A DNA stretch of 64,000 bases from Prostheceraeus crozeri (taxonomy: Eukaryota > Platyhelminthes > Polycladida > Euryleptidae), in contig CAJQUW010014352.1 of NCBI GenBank assembly GCA_907163375.1, forward strand, positions 124,001 to 188,000, given 5' to 3'. The notes below the pieces were generated by a model, which was not told where the DNA came from, made no database searches, and saw nothing but the letters and a program-made list of their open reading frames with translations. A program made the translations under genes and the position numbers. Of the stretch, positions 1 through 10,794 are shown piece after piece; the stretch's first letter is position 1, and the number at the start of each line of letters is the position of its first letter.

Positions 1-400
1 TGAGCTATCGGAAAAGTGACGAAAGTTTTCAACAAGAAAACCAATAGAAGCACCGGCCCAAGGATCCTGCCCTGGGGAACACCATTTGTGATGGACGCGT
101 GAGTTGAGACAACATCATTCCAACAAACAAATTGAAATGCATCATGCAAGTAACTGGATATCAACTTCAGAACTTTGCAGTAAATCTTCGTAGTACATTC
201 AGAACAACTCTAGTGATCAACCTTGTCAAAAGCTTCGGAGAAATCATTCGACAGCATGCGTACAGAACCAGATATAGAATCAAGGAAACTTTAGAATCAG
301 GCCCACAGTTTTTGCGTCTAAATGAAGTCAGGCATGAGCATGCATTAACATCAAGAAATGACGCATAGTATTCAATCAACGAAGTCATCCACATCAACAT
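1..400 (-). mobile_element. LINE reverse transcriptase fragment, degraded
   Basis: Read on the minus strand, this stretch holds reverse-transcriptase motifs of an APE-type non-LTR retrotransposon: FSEAFDKVDH at about 200-235, followed by a GVPQGRILGPVL block at about 45-80. The two blocks are in the order and spacing usual for CR1/Jockey-group RT domains. Stops and frame changes show it is inactive. The window starts inside it, so the rest of the element probably lies further left. It sits upstream of the kinase exons and is probably intronic or intergenic filler. The exact clade cannot be fixed from so short a piece. Confidence 0.6.
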
Positions 401-931
401 GTGACTTCGACTACACTTTGCTACCGATAGAGAACTTTAAGCTGCTTCCCTTTGAAATTACATGTTCTTTCTTTGATCCTGTCAAGAGGGACCGAGTAAT
501 ACTCGGCAAATGCGCACATTCGTAGGAGATCACTCTGACAAAGTCCCATTTTCGATCTCCTTCCCGGCAGAAGCTCATTCTGTCTGCCGGACTAGATTTT
601 TAAAGTGTTGATATTCCCATCTGAGTTTCGCTACCAAGTATTAACAGTGCTGCAATATTATTTCCATCAATGTAAGGAACACCATCGGGTATTATAAGTT
701 CGCGGACGAAATTCCTTTTATACAAATATTGTGGTTCATCGATCTAAAGTAAGGCAAACGTTTGATGCTCAAGTGTCATTTCAAAAAATCTTCGTGAATT
801 CAAACTGTCATTTCATTTCCAACACTCTAAATAAGTTCAGTATTCATTAATTCCTTCGATGTCTTATGTCTGTAACGCTGGAGATGTTTCGGAAAAGATT
901 TTGATATCTTAATTAACCGTTTTCTCTTCAG
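401..931. other. non-coding, probably intron upstream of kinase exon
   Basis: No coding motif or clear repeat was recognised. The stretch ends in a pyrimidine-rich tract and AG (TTTCTCTTCAG at 921-931), a good splice acceptor for the exon that follows. Confidence 0.4.
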
Positions 932-1271
932 GGATCGTTGAAGGGGAAGCTTAAAACGGAGAATCGCTTAGATGAGCGTCTTGCATCACAATTCACACGT
1001 CAGATCCTCGATGGACTGATTTACCTGCACAGCAGATATATACTTCATCGTGACATTCACCCGGGGAATATCCTTCTCGATGCGGACGGATTCGTGAAAT
1101 TGACCGATTTCGGGATCTCTTGTCATCTTGATGACGATCTTGAATTCATTTATTCAAGTTATTACTACGGCATTGTTCGCTATTCGGCACCGGAAGTCCT
1201 TGATTGTAAGAAATATTCAACGAAGGCGGACATATGGAGCGTGACTTGTTGCGTTGTTAACATGATCACAG
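932..1271 (+). CDS. STE/MAP3K-like protein kinase, penultimate exon
   Basis: This exon encodes 113 residues covering most of a kinase C-lobe. Helix E (FTRQILDGLIYLHS) precedes the catalytic loop HRDIHPGN (residues 39-46 of the exon), DFG (59-61), the activation segment, SAPE (85-88) and the helix F motif KADIWSVTC. The order and wording resemble MEKK/MAP3K kinases of the STE group, which phosphorylate downstream MAP kinase kinases in the cytosol. An acceptor AG ends at 931 and a GTGAGT donor starts at 1272. The exon ends in phase 1 and joins 3795 in frame. Odd feature: the usual catalytic-loop lysine (HRDxK) is histidine here, so activity is uncertain. The N-lobe must lie in exons left of the window. 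The family call is fairly safe; the exact orthologue is not. Confidence 0.85.
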
Positions 1272-1323
1272 GTGAGTTACGAGGAATCTAGAACTAATGA
1301 CCGGCCACAATAGTTTTCGAAGT

Positions 1324-2237
1324 ATACCGCTCATGATCACATACAAAGGATGCATACCAAAATATTTTTTTGGTATATTTCTGTATTCTCTTGGTATATA
1401 TTTGTATGCTTTTCGTATGTTATTTCAAATGTGGTATGATTTACATACTAAAGCCATACAAGCACAATCTTAAAAGAAAGCATAAATCATGTCCAAAGTA
1501 TGGTGATTTAAGGCCTTTTGTCAATAAAGATCACACTAATGTTACTACTGTTTTGCAGGTAGTAAGATAATGACATTTAATAGTCAAACTTACAACACTG
1601 AATTCGATTGTAATACACGTAAGTCTAAGGCATTTCATGAATAATCAATAAGTATCCAACCATCAACAATTATGCATTATGTAATTTTGAAATTAAGCAT
1701 ATTATCAATCCGAAATAAAAACACATTATAAATCATGAACAAAAAAATAGTTTTGTTTGAGATATATAAGTCAACATGATTTCGCGAAAGATATCGCTTG
1801 AATGAACTGATGTTAATCAACTTGGTTCATAAAGTAGAACTAACTAAACGTCCTAAAAATGTTGCTAAACAAGTAGCAACGACTTCAATCTCGTGGAGCG
1901 TAAAATAATCAATAAATCCAATCTAGTTAAATATCACTATCAAACAAAAAATATTCACGACTTGTATTACTGAAAAAAGTTATTTGACAGTAGTATGCAT
2001 ACATATTTTTTTGCTATGTGACTTAAAGCTGCACATACCAAACACTTACCAGAATCATACGAATAAGGATGAATTTGCATCGGGACTCGTATACAAAACA
2101 TACCAACAACTGGTATTTCAGTGTAAAACAGCCAATCACAGATGGAATAGTTCGTATCGCTACATACCAATCACATACGAAAGTAAGTAAAGTTTCGTAT
2201 GAAAAACATACCAGATCTCTGGAACATACGAGAATCT
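1324..2237 (+). mobile_element. non-autonomous TIR element, copy 1 (degraded ends)
   Basis: About 0.9 kb rich in CATAC and GTATG words, matching in inverted orientation the better preserved copy at 38016-39000 over nearly its whole length. For example, GGTATG-rich ends enclose the same central text with an interior reading of a LRPFVNKDHTN-like peptide in both copies. No transposase is encoded. The left TIR is worn and the right end is cut off where the SINE begins. It lies wholly in the kinase intron. The CATACGA/TCGTATG clusters at both ends look like subterminal transposase-binding repeats. Confidence 0.7.
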
Positions 2238-2382
2238 CTTTTAGTCCTTTTAATCCTAAAAGTCCTTTTAGTACTTTTAGTCCGGATGCCCTTCCTGCCG
2301 ACTTCCAATGACACGTTCGGGGCTCGACCTTTCCACGAAAAGACCGCTTGGCCAAGCACTTAACCACTGTACCACGGAGACC
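2238..2382 (-). mobile_element. tRNA-derived SINE
   Basis: On the minus strand the element starts with a tRNA-like head (GGTCTCCGTGGTACAGTGG, giving an A-box-like TGGTACAGTGG) followed by a B-box-like GGTCGAGCCCC. Next come GGAAGTCGGCAGGAAGGGC and ATCCGG, and a tail of CTAAAAGGA-type repeats. It lacks a clean tRNA fold and has a SINE-style tail, so it is a retroposon, not a tRNA gene. It abuts the truncated TIR element. Confidence 0.7.
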
Positions 2383-3794
2383 ACAACATGAAACATAATG
2401 ATGACAGTAAAGTAGTTTCATTTCATTGTTTAGAGCATGGTCATCAAGAACATAACGTTAAAGTCTCCATATTAGATAAAAACGAACTGAGAATGAAAGA
2501 AAAAGAGAAGAAAAATAGGTAGTCTATGAAGCCAGAAGGGCAAGAAAATTTAGAATTAAATAAGCGAAGCGGACGAGGATTTCTACGACTTTCTTACCCG
2601 CTGGATTCGTAGAATAGTTAATCGTCTAAAACTATGGCAAATGTTCAATAACCATTGTGATAATACGAATATTTCAATGAAAATTAATCTTGTTCTCCCA
2701 CGAGGGAAATTATAAAGAATATTGTCCTGTGACTTTTTTCATATTAACTTCACAGATTCAGAGGATATGAAATTCATTAGTCAATTGATGACCGATTCTC
2801 CTTTTTAGTCCGGCAGCCAGCACGAGTTTCTGCAATTCATTCATGAAATTTCATGAATCGCATTACAATGCAAGTCCTTGTAGCAATGTAGAGATCTTAA
2901 GATCTAAGTTTGCGAACCTAGTAGATGTATGTAATTCATACAGCTCTTTTTCATCAAGATTAATGGATATATTAAGAAGTCTCTTGATGAAACTGCTAAG
3001 TGGGAAACTGCACGGTCTATAGAAATCCGTGCGTGCAATTGAGCTGTGGCTAGAAACATAAACGGTTCTTGCCATTTAGGTTTGGTTCGGTACTTACCGA
3101 GTTTTGGTCCGGTTCGGGTATGCTTCTTTCACTAGTTGACATTGCCACGCGTAATAACGGAGCACCCCAAACATCCGTGGTTAAGGGTAGTTTATACTTC
3201 TACGCGCGTACATAGTGCATTCATCACGTGATTGCTGCAGTGAGAGTCAGGAATCACGTGATCTGATGCTGTCAAAACATGGGGAAACTTTATGAATACG
3301 CACGGGCGAGCGTTTATAGTTTATAGTTAAAGTTTATCGTCTGCGGTTGTCTGCGTTGCCGCTAAAACCACGGATGAACCGCTTATGCATGTTCTGTCTG
3401 CCCTGAGGATGAAATTTAGGTCCTGTCACATTGTTTAGCCTCTGATACATACAGACATGAGACGCAAAGTCTATATAACAGGACTGCCGACATATGTTGC
3501 AGTAATGTCACGCGTATAACCACGAATGTTTAGGGTCATATGCAATTACGCGTAGTTTATGCGTGAATTACGGGTAATTGAGCGTAGCATGTCACCTAGT
3601 GTTTCTTCTCGGACTCAGGTTGGTTTCAGTTCCGGTCGTTTCCGGATGGAAGAGCCCACTGTCTCCAGAACGGGAACTACAATGTACTTGTAGACCGAAC
3701 ACGTCAAGGTGTAAATCAAACACAATGCACATAGACTTGACCCCGTCTGTTTATCCCGTAATGCATCGTGACAACGACTTCTCTTTTCCTTCAG

Positions 3795-4024
3795 GTAAGC
3801 CGCTCGTGCCGGAGGCTCCGTATTGGCAGAATGCTGAGCATCTCATCGTGAACAATATCAGACCATTTTACACTCTTCCTGTGGAAAGTTCATCCGAACT
3901 GGAAGACTTCCTTGATAAGGGACTTGCCCAAGAAGCCGAGGACCGTCCGTCAGCAAAAACTTTCTTTAATCATCCCTTCTGCCAGATGGAAGACCAACTG
4001 TCGAGTGAAGTTCTACCTTATTGA
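3795..4024 (+). CDS. STE/MAP3K-like protein kinase, last exon
   Basis: After the phase-1 junction the frame continues GKPLVPEAPYW and runs 75 codons to TGA at 4022-4024. It holds the end of the kinase C-lobe: a helix with two acidic clusters, then RPSAKTFFNHPF, the conserved arginine of subdomain XI and the HPF motif typical of MAP3K kinases. Only about 15 residues follow, so the kinase domain lies at the C-terminus, as in MEKK2/3. The acceptor is strong. An open frame also extends upstream of 3795, but it lacks kinase homology and reads through the acceptor, so I start the exon at 3795. Joining to 932-1271 restores the MITGKP context expected before the substrate-lobe helices. Confidence 0.85.
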
Positions 4025-4175
4025 CAAGAAATTTTTCAAAGATTCCTGACGATTGTGCTTAGCAATATCGAGTGATTATTCTCTACAGGAATTTCTATGA
4101 AATGTATTTATGGAAAAATTCTTATTTTATGGTATTCATAGAATATTATGTAAATATGATGTAAAAAAATGCCCT

Positions 4176-4181
4176 ATTAAA
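4176..4181 (+). promoter_or_regulatory. possible polyadenylation signal ATTAAA
   Basis: ATTAAA lies about 150 bases after the kinase stop codon in AT-rich sequence; a second one follows near 4205. No canonical AATAAA is nearer. Confidence 0.35.
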
Positions 4182-5399
4182 TAGTCCATTTGCATCTAAG
4201 CTCCTATTAAATCGAGCCTGATGAATTTGAGGTTATGGATCACTTGTTAAGCGGCCTTGTACGATCTCGTGCACTTAAGTCCAGCTCGAATAGCACAATG
4301 TTTTGACCCCGAGACGGTCATCCCAGCGCGCCGCAGATCCTGTAAAGTCTTAGTGTTCAACTTTTGAAGGGGATCGTTAACCGATAGGAACGCACCACCT
4401 GCCCTCTTAAGTGCAAACCATATCAAATACATGTACATGTTTAGTCATGTAATGTCTTTTCCATAGAACGTATGTCTATGGAGCATCTACATAGTCATAA
4501 GGAATACCATGTACACATTATCCAATTTTCAATTTTGGTTATAAATTTCAAATCTGTCAATCTGCACAGGGACACCATGCTCTGCCTTTAGAAGAATGTA
4601 AAAACAGCAATTTTTTAAATCCTTCTTTGGCGGGGGACATTTTGAGCTGTGAAAACCCGTTAGGGGCATGTTTCTGGAGCCTTCCTCTCTGCTCTGCTTT
4701 CAATGCTCCATTTACTCAATCGGTCCCAAAATTACTGCACAGCCCAATGGGCTCATGCTCGTTCCAATCGTGTTCCTGTCGCTGCAAACAGCAGCTTAAA
4801 ATTTGGGTTCAACTTACTGAAAAAGTGATGTTCCACTCTTGGAAATTGATGACATTTGATCAATTATCGCATGATAGCGTCCTCAGACAAAGTTTGGAAT
4901 ATGCTTGATTGCATTAGGATCGCTAAATTGTGCTGAATGTCACGAAAACAAACTTTTTTTAATTTACATGTTGCCTGCTACCAGGGGCGAAGCTTGACAA
5001 TTGTATTCAGAAATTGATTAGCATACAATATTAGTGGGCCTATAGATCCACTGTCGAGCATACTCAAGCCCATGGAATATGCCTTGTTACAAAAATAGGC
5101 CTTGTTCATAGAGTATGTATATTAGGTAGAGTAGTAACCCCGCATTTATTAAACCCCAATGTGTGTAGGTCCTACACTTTCGATTTTATTAAATGAACTC
5201 AAGGGAGATACAGGTGGTACTGTCATCAAATGTGAGGTATGCAAATATTTGCAGCTTTGCAGAAATTACAATGGAATTGAGTGATCATGATTGTAATGCA
5301 GAAGGAATGATGGTATTTCACAGATTCTCATGACAGCCTTGGAGATTTAATGTCTCCTAAGTCAGCAATTCGATGAGTTCTATTAATTTCATGTTCAAT
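4182..5399. other. intergenic, nothing recognised
   Basis: A 93-codon open frame at 4627-4908 is cysteine-rich but shows no known motif or splice context, and I do not call it a gene. Confidence 0.4.
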
Positions 5400-5708
5400 C
5401 TAAAGGGTATTTTCTTAAGCATGACAGGTGCAGCTGCCACTGGCACAGCAAAATCACATAATCAAAGACAATGATTTCAATCAACTTTGACAGATGTACA
5501 TTGTAAATAGGCCACATCACCATTCAGATTCAAGAAATGAAACATGAATTTATTGAATCATAAAATCATGCCGGTAAAAATTGAATTAAAAACTTGACAT
5601 TTCAGCCAAGAAAGCACGAATAATATCGCGACTTTTTCATGACGACTTCCATTATAATACGGATCATGAAATTCCCTTGATAATCAGCTTGATTTCTGCT
5701 TAGTTAAG
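5400..5708 (-). repeat. dispersed repeat, part 1 (split by the 5709-10536 element)
   Basis: Matches 29115-29420 in reverse orientation: shared words include GATTTCTGCTTAG, TTGATAATCAGCTTG and TCAGCCAAGAAAGCACGAA. Its other half lies at 10537-10790. At 28.9-29.4 kb the two halves are contiguous, so this repeat is the target that the intervening element entered. Confidence 0.75.
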
Positions 5709-6010
5709 ATCCCGAGTAAAATTACCGTTGTCAGTTTAACAAATACTTACCAAGTACTTGGCATTAAAGTCCTAAACATTTAAGAAATATTTATCAAACC
5801 TAGTACATTTCCTAAACTTTTACTAAATATTTAGCAAACTTTCCAAACTTCCACAAAATATTTGGCAAATTTTCTGAACTTTTACGAAATGTTTAGTAAA
5901 TATTTTGTAAATTTTCCAAACTTTTAGCAAATTATTTCCAGCTTTTATAATATGTTTAGTAAATAATAAGCAAATTTTATCCTACTTCATAGGCGATTAC
6001 GAAACATTTG
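5709..6010 (+). repeat. left subterminal repeat array
   Basis: Degenerate tandem words such as TTTAGTAAATATTT and CCAAACTTTTAGCAAAT recur every 30-45 bases. The right end of the element (10290-10536) has the same words inverted, as expected of transposase-binding arrays. Confidence 0.6.
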
Positions 6011-8436
6011 CAAATTTGAATTCATGAAAAATATCTTCTTGTATGAAATGTTTTACATTTATCAAATAGAAAACCAAAACAATCATAATTCGGCAAAAAG
6101 ATAGCTAGTAAAACGCTCTGCTCGAATTATTCATGCTCAAAATCGTTCAAAATCCGTACGGCATATAAAACTGCATGACTAGAATAAAATGACTGATCTT
6201 ACTAAAATTATGCTTTGTACGATAACATTCATAGAGATTACAAAAACTGAGCCCTGCTCCCCAAAGTAAACAGCAGAAGGAATGGATATCCTTCAAAAAT
6301 ACAATTTTTCATACGTATTTGGAAAATGAACAGAGTTTTATATAGTAGCACACATCGAACGATCCGATACAAATAATTTTTATAAAAATCACTTTTATCA
6401 ACATAAAGGAAATTTCTCTATCCGGATTTGATCATTCTTCATTTGAAAATCCTTCCAACCAGAAAGCATGCCCACAGCCCGAATACGCATTTCACTTCAT
6501 CTGAACCGCTGTCATTTCGAGTCAAACACCGTCACGCCGTTATCAGTTACATTTTTAAGAATAGAGGTGATATCACGAAAAATTTACAGTTCAACGGAGA
6601 AACAGTCACTACCAAATGAAGTTTGAAGCGATGATACGAGGTCACTGAAAAAACATCTTCGCGGTTGGACCACAACACGGTTGTCCGAATCTGATGATCG
6701 CTGGGACGTTGCGAGTATGAGAGATTTATGGATAAAGAATAATTCCAGTAGTTTTCGGGGTTAATTAGCTCACAAGACAAGACGGAAAAGCAGCCGAATG
6801 TAGGTCAGGTATTGAGTCATCGATGGACAGATACACAGCCTCAGCAATCAACACCTGTAAAAAAGAAGACAAATCTTGAGCTGATGTGCAGAGCAGAATT
6901 ATCAAACTTAACGGATCTTAATTAACATTCTATGGGTAGGCCTACTCAAAGTTCAGAAGATAAGTCATTTATAGTAATTTTAGGTGTTACAGTAAAGACT
7001 ATTAAGAAAACTGCTTTTGGATTATTTCATCTCTGACAATGCGGGAAGCGATATTCTTAGGAATTTTGATAGCAAATGAAGATATTCAAGAGTGGTTGAA
7101 TTGTGATCATTAACAATTTATCAATTATTTTTTTAATCAATACTCTTAGTATTTATCAATAATTTTATTTTGATATTCAAGTACCGGTAACTGTTTTTAC
7201 AAAAAATGCAATCTGCAAATTAAAACAGAGCCTTGCCGAGATGTAGCCTATTACCGACTGCTTCTCAACCGTTCATGCGATGAAAATATTCAGGAATGCT
7301 TGATTTTTTATTATAGTATTTAATACCGCACATGTAATTTTATTTTGATATTTTATTTTATTTTAAACAATTTGTTTAAAATCACAATCTGCAAACACAT
7401 ACACACGTAATGTCATCTTGTCTACCGCTTATATGACAGCATCTCTGCAGGTAATTCATGGTGGGCCTACAACTAACATGTGACCATAATAGCTAGGCTT
7501 ACGATGATATTGAAAAGTGCGAAGCATAATTTGTAATAAGTAAACACAAATTGAATAAAAGAGTAGCAATGAGTTTGTACTTTGATTGTTTTATATTTAT
7601 CGTAAAGCATGAAAAATTATTGATTTTGCAAAACTAAACCTATTGTTGGACTGCAACGCATGACTGATCTTTATTACAGTGTGCATGTAGCCTACAACGT
7701 GCAGTCCGTCGTGTAGCATCTATGCCTTTTGTGTGCTTGATCATTTTTCTTAAACTACTCGAAATGTCAAATTGATACCATTTTCTAAAATGTGGCAATT
7801 CTGAAAAAATTAATTGAATATCATAGGCGGTAGCTACAGGTTTTCAATTCAACATATATAAAATGGAAATAGTGACCTATTTAAACAAGCTTCCTTGATG
7901 GATCCATCTTTCAGAAAATAGATTAAATTGCATAACTTGAGCAGATATCGAATAGCTCAATAGTTTGTCCGCATTGATAAAAACATTCTCCATCTAAAAT
8001 TTTGCAGTCCTGAAATAGAACTTTATGACTTATAGCATGTTTGACTGTTTCAAAAATTTTTTCAATTATTTGTCATCCAAATATTGATACTATTGCACAA
8101 GTATACTACATATCTAAATATTGAAGTGCTAAATTAAAATGGCTTTAATGCGCTAATTAAGTTCTTTCGTGCTCATAGTTTCTAAGGTTTTTAGCATGCA
8201 ACTATTTTGTCTCAACATAACCAGATGTTTGTGCCATTTTCAATGTAAGCAATCAGAAATTACGAATTTGAAAACAATATATTACCATTTCAACATATTC
8301 CAATTTGATTATGATTCTTTTGACGACACAATCAACTTTTGATCGATTTTTCAACGAGAAACGTCGTCGTGACAACTGATATACATGCACATTCTCATAT
8401 TAAATTCAAAGTGAATAAGCCTTGGGCATGTGACAT

Positions 8437-8562
8437 CATTTGTGTGATGGAAAACCCAAGTAAAACGATGTGTTTCTTGATAGCTATAATATTTATATAT
8501 AAATAAATATTATAGCTATCAAGAAACACATCGCTTTACTTGGGTTTTCGATTACACAAATG
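8437..8562. repeat. 126-bp near-perfect hairpin
   Basis: CATTTGTGT at the left and ACACAAATG at the right enclose almost perfectly matching arms (GAAACACATCG, CCCAAGTAAA, GATAGCTATAATATTTAT) around a few loop bases. It could be a tiny MITE or a source of small RNA. The arm ends pair with about two mismatches and one indel. Confidence 0.8.
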
Positions 8563-9720
8563 AATTCAAAGTATTGGTAGGACTCCTAAAATGTGATATG
8601 TCTGCTATGAGGAACTAAGAGGAATTGAGATATTTTGTTATCAGTAAATTAAGTATGGCGCTAGTAGCTCTTTAGTATTTGTAAAATTAAGAGCAGATAT
8701 AGCAGTAGTCAATAATAGAAATGTCTCTACGTGTTCATGGTCAATAAACCCAAATCCATGACCAAATCTCTCCTTTGATTTTGTTTTCGGGATTTCCAAA
8801 TACATGTACCTAGACTTGCAGTTAAATGCTGAAACTAAGTTGACAAAATAAATTCAGAAACATTTAGAAGCTTACCATTTTTCTGTAGTTTGATCCAAGA
8901 GGTGCATTTTTAATTCTGATGCAAAAATCAAAGGAACTTGATGGCTTCATTGACTGGAAGAACTCACTGACTACATGCGAGTGTTCATTTTCGAATTGCG
9001 CTCCATGTTGTGCATGATAACTAAGCAAGATGATGAAAAAACGTAGACGATCACAAACCGACGATGAATAAATAAAGGTGTGTAAGTAGAAATATCCTCT
9101 TGATGCGCTGACTTTTGTAATATTAAGCAGTTAGACCACGAGAGCGAAGAGTGCACAAGCTACCTCGCCTTGCGCAGCTTTCTGTTCCACGTGATGGGCG
9201 GATGATAATTATTAAGCAGGGACGCTGAGTCACAGGTATCAACAGTTCGCAGCTAGAGAATATTATCGACCTCTCATGGCTCCCGAATGCGGCCACGACC
9301 AGGCTGCCAACAATGTGAACGAACTTCCTCAGCTGCGTGCGCGTGGCGAATTTCCTTAATATAGTGACGGAAAGTTATAGAAGCGAGATATGATTACGCA
9401 GACTGAGCGAGATGCTTATGTAATTGTTTGGTTCAGTTGCATACTGATTTAATATCATAAGTTTTGCAAATTACTAGCTAAGTAATTTAGCGAACACACG
9501 AGCAAACTGATCAAAGTCGACTTGCTGATGGGCACGGTATTGAACTTGGAAACTTCAATAAATGCTTTGATTTGAGAAGCAAAATGTGTGCCGATAGAAC
9601 TGCATATGCTCCCTTAATAATGAAAATATATGACTGATGTTGTTGCTATTGTAGCTACAGTGTACATATAGTGAATGTGAAAGATGATGAAAAATGAGTA
9701 GAAGAAGAAGAAAAGGGGAA

Positions 9721-9755
9721 CGAGTGAGTGAGTGAGAAAGAGAGAGAGAGAGTAG
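9721..9755 (+). repeat. GAGT/GA microsatellite
   Basis: Runs of GAGT then GA. The minus strand reads as a serine/leucine-rich open frame that is only an echo of this repeat. Confidence 0.7.
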
Positions 9756-10289
9756 TGATGAAGTCACCTGAATATTTATTTTATACACACCATTTCATCA
9801 AATATAAATAGGCATATATAAAATACTCGAAATAATAGTAGACATGCACATTTCAGGCCCACATGTTTCATATGTCGATATCCATGGAAATGACATAATG
9901 CACTCTCTTCAAGATTTGAAAGAAATTGTTGGTGCCATCATAGAAAAATATCAACAGTTTCCTGACAATTATTCCATTATTCAATCATTTAATTAAGTTT
10001 GATGGCAAAAAAATCAGCCAGTTATCAACGACGCAAAACTGTGATATAGTACAGACTTTATTATTGGGTATTTCCTGTGACGTTGCATTTCTATTTTATT
10101 GAGAGATGATTGTAATCAGAGTTTATGAGAGCTGATGATCATCCTTGTGATATGCATGAGTTCAAAAAATTGCACGGGTGAAGTTACCACACATTGAAAT
10201 CACCATGCAATTAAAACCGCCTTTTACAACAGTTACTCATAAGCGGATCCTGCCTATTGCAAGATTTTTCCTTCATCAAATTTAGCAAA

Positions 10290-10536
10290 TGCAAAAAAAT
10301 CATTTGTTTGGATAACCAAACAAATATTACCTAGGCATTTGATAAACGTTTTCTAAATTTCGCAAAATTCGTTAATATCGACTTACATACAAAATGTAGC
10401 AAATATTTGTTAGGCAATTGTTACACATTTCCTAAATTTGTTAAATTTCCAAAACGTTTGTTAAACTATTCAAATCTTATAAATTTTCCAAGTAAATACC
10501 AAATATTTGGTAAAGTTGATAAGTTTTTTTTCTCGG
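10290..10536 (-). repeat. right subterminal repeat array
   Basis: Inverted counterpart of the 5709-6010 array: AAATATTTGGTA, ACAAATATTTG and TTTAGCAAAT words up to TTTTCTCGGG at the element end. Confidence 0.6.
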
Positions 10537-10790
10537 GATGGTTGTTAGCAAATATTCATTCCTTTTGATATCCAACTTGTTTCATGCTACTTATTTAGAA
10601 GGGTCATCTCGGTAGTATATAAATTGGCAAATTTTGAATTTTTTCAAAAGTGCTTAAATAATTCTTTGGACCACGCCAAAGTAATCTCCGCAAAAAACTG
10701 AATATTTTAATAAAAAAATTTTCTCTGTATACAGATATTTTTTTGAGTTGACACTTAGTCTATGGTCTTGTTTTCAAATGAAATATTCTC
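10537..10790 (-). repeat. dispersed repeat, part 2
   Basis: Reverse-orientation match to 28890-29110 (GGATATCAAAAGGAATGAAT, GTATACAGATA and GTCCAAAAAAT-type words). It continues the repeat interrupted at 5708. Confidence 0.7.
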
Positions 10791-10794
10791 TTAA

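Larger units (their letters stand above)
1272..3794 (+). other. intron of the kinase gene
   Basis: GTGAGT donor at 1272 and a TTTTCCTTCAG acceptor ending at 3794, phase 1 on both sides. The 2.5-kb intron carries a TIR element (1324-2237) and a tRNA-derived SINE (2238-2382). The rest, 2383-3794, shows no recognised coding motif. Confidence 0.8.
5709..10536. mobile_element. 4.8-kb non-coding TIR element with CCCGAG termini
   Basis: The element starts CCCGAGTAAAA and ends TTTTCTCGGG. Both ends are followed inward by long arrays of degenerate AAATATTTRGYAAA-type words (to about 6010, and from about 10290). The related locus at 28.9-29.4 kb reads straight across without the element, which fixes the boundaries. 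The target duplication is AT, or GAT if the TIR is read one base shorter. No transposase-like frame was seen inside; the open frames are short and motif-free. It contains a 126-bp hairpin at 8437-8562 and a GAGT/GA microsatellite at 9721-9755. The superfamily is unknown; it is a non-autonomous DNA transposon by structure. Confidence 0.65.

Noticed and set aside
2300-2382. Possible tRNA gene on the minus strand
   Set aside because: The A and B boxes are imperfect, there is no full cloverleaf, and a SINE-type tail follows.
3578-3794. Longer start for the last kinase exon
   Set aside because: Lacks kinase homology and runs through a strong acceptor site that gives a perfect phase match.
4627-4908. 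Cysteine-rich 93-codon protein
   Set aside because: No homology, splice context or promoter visible.
9555-9788. Serine/leucine-rich minus-strand protein
   Set aside because: It is a translation of the GAGT/GA microsatellite.
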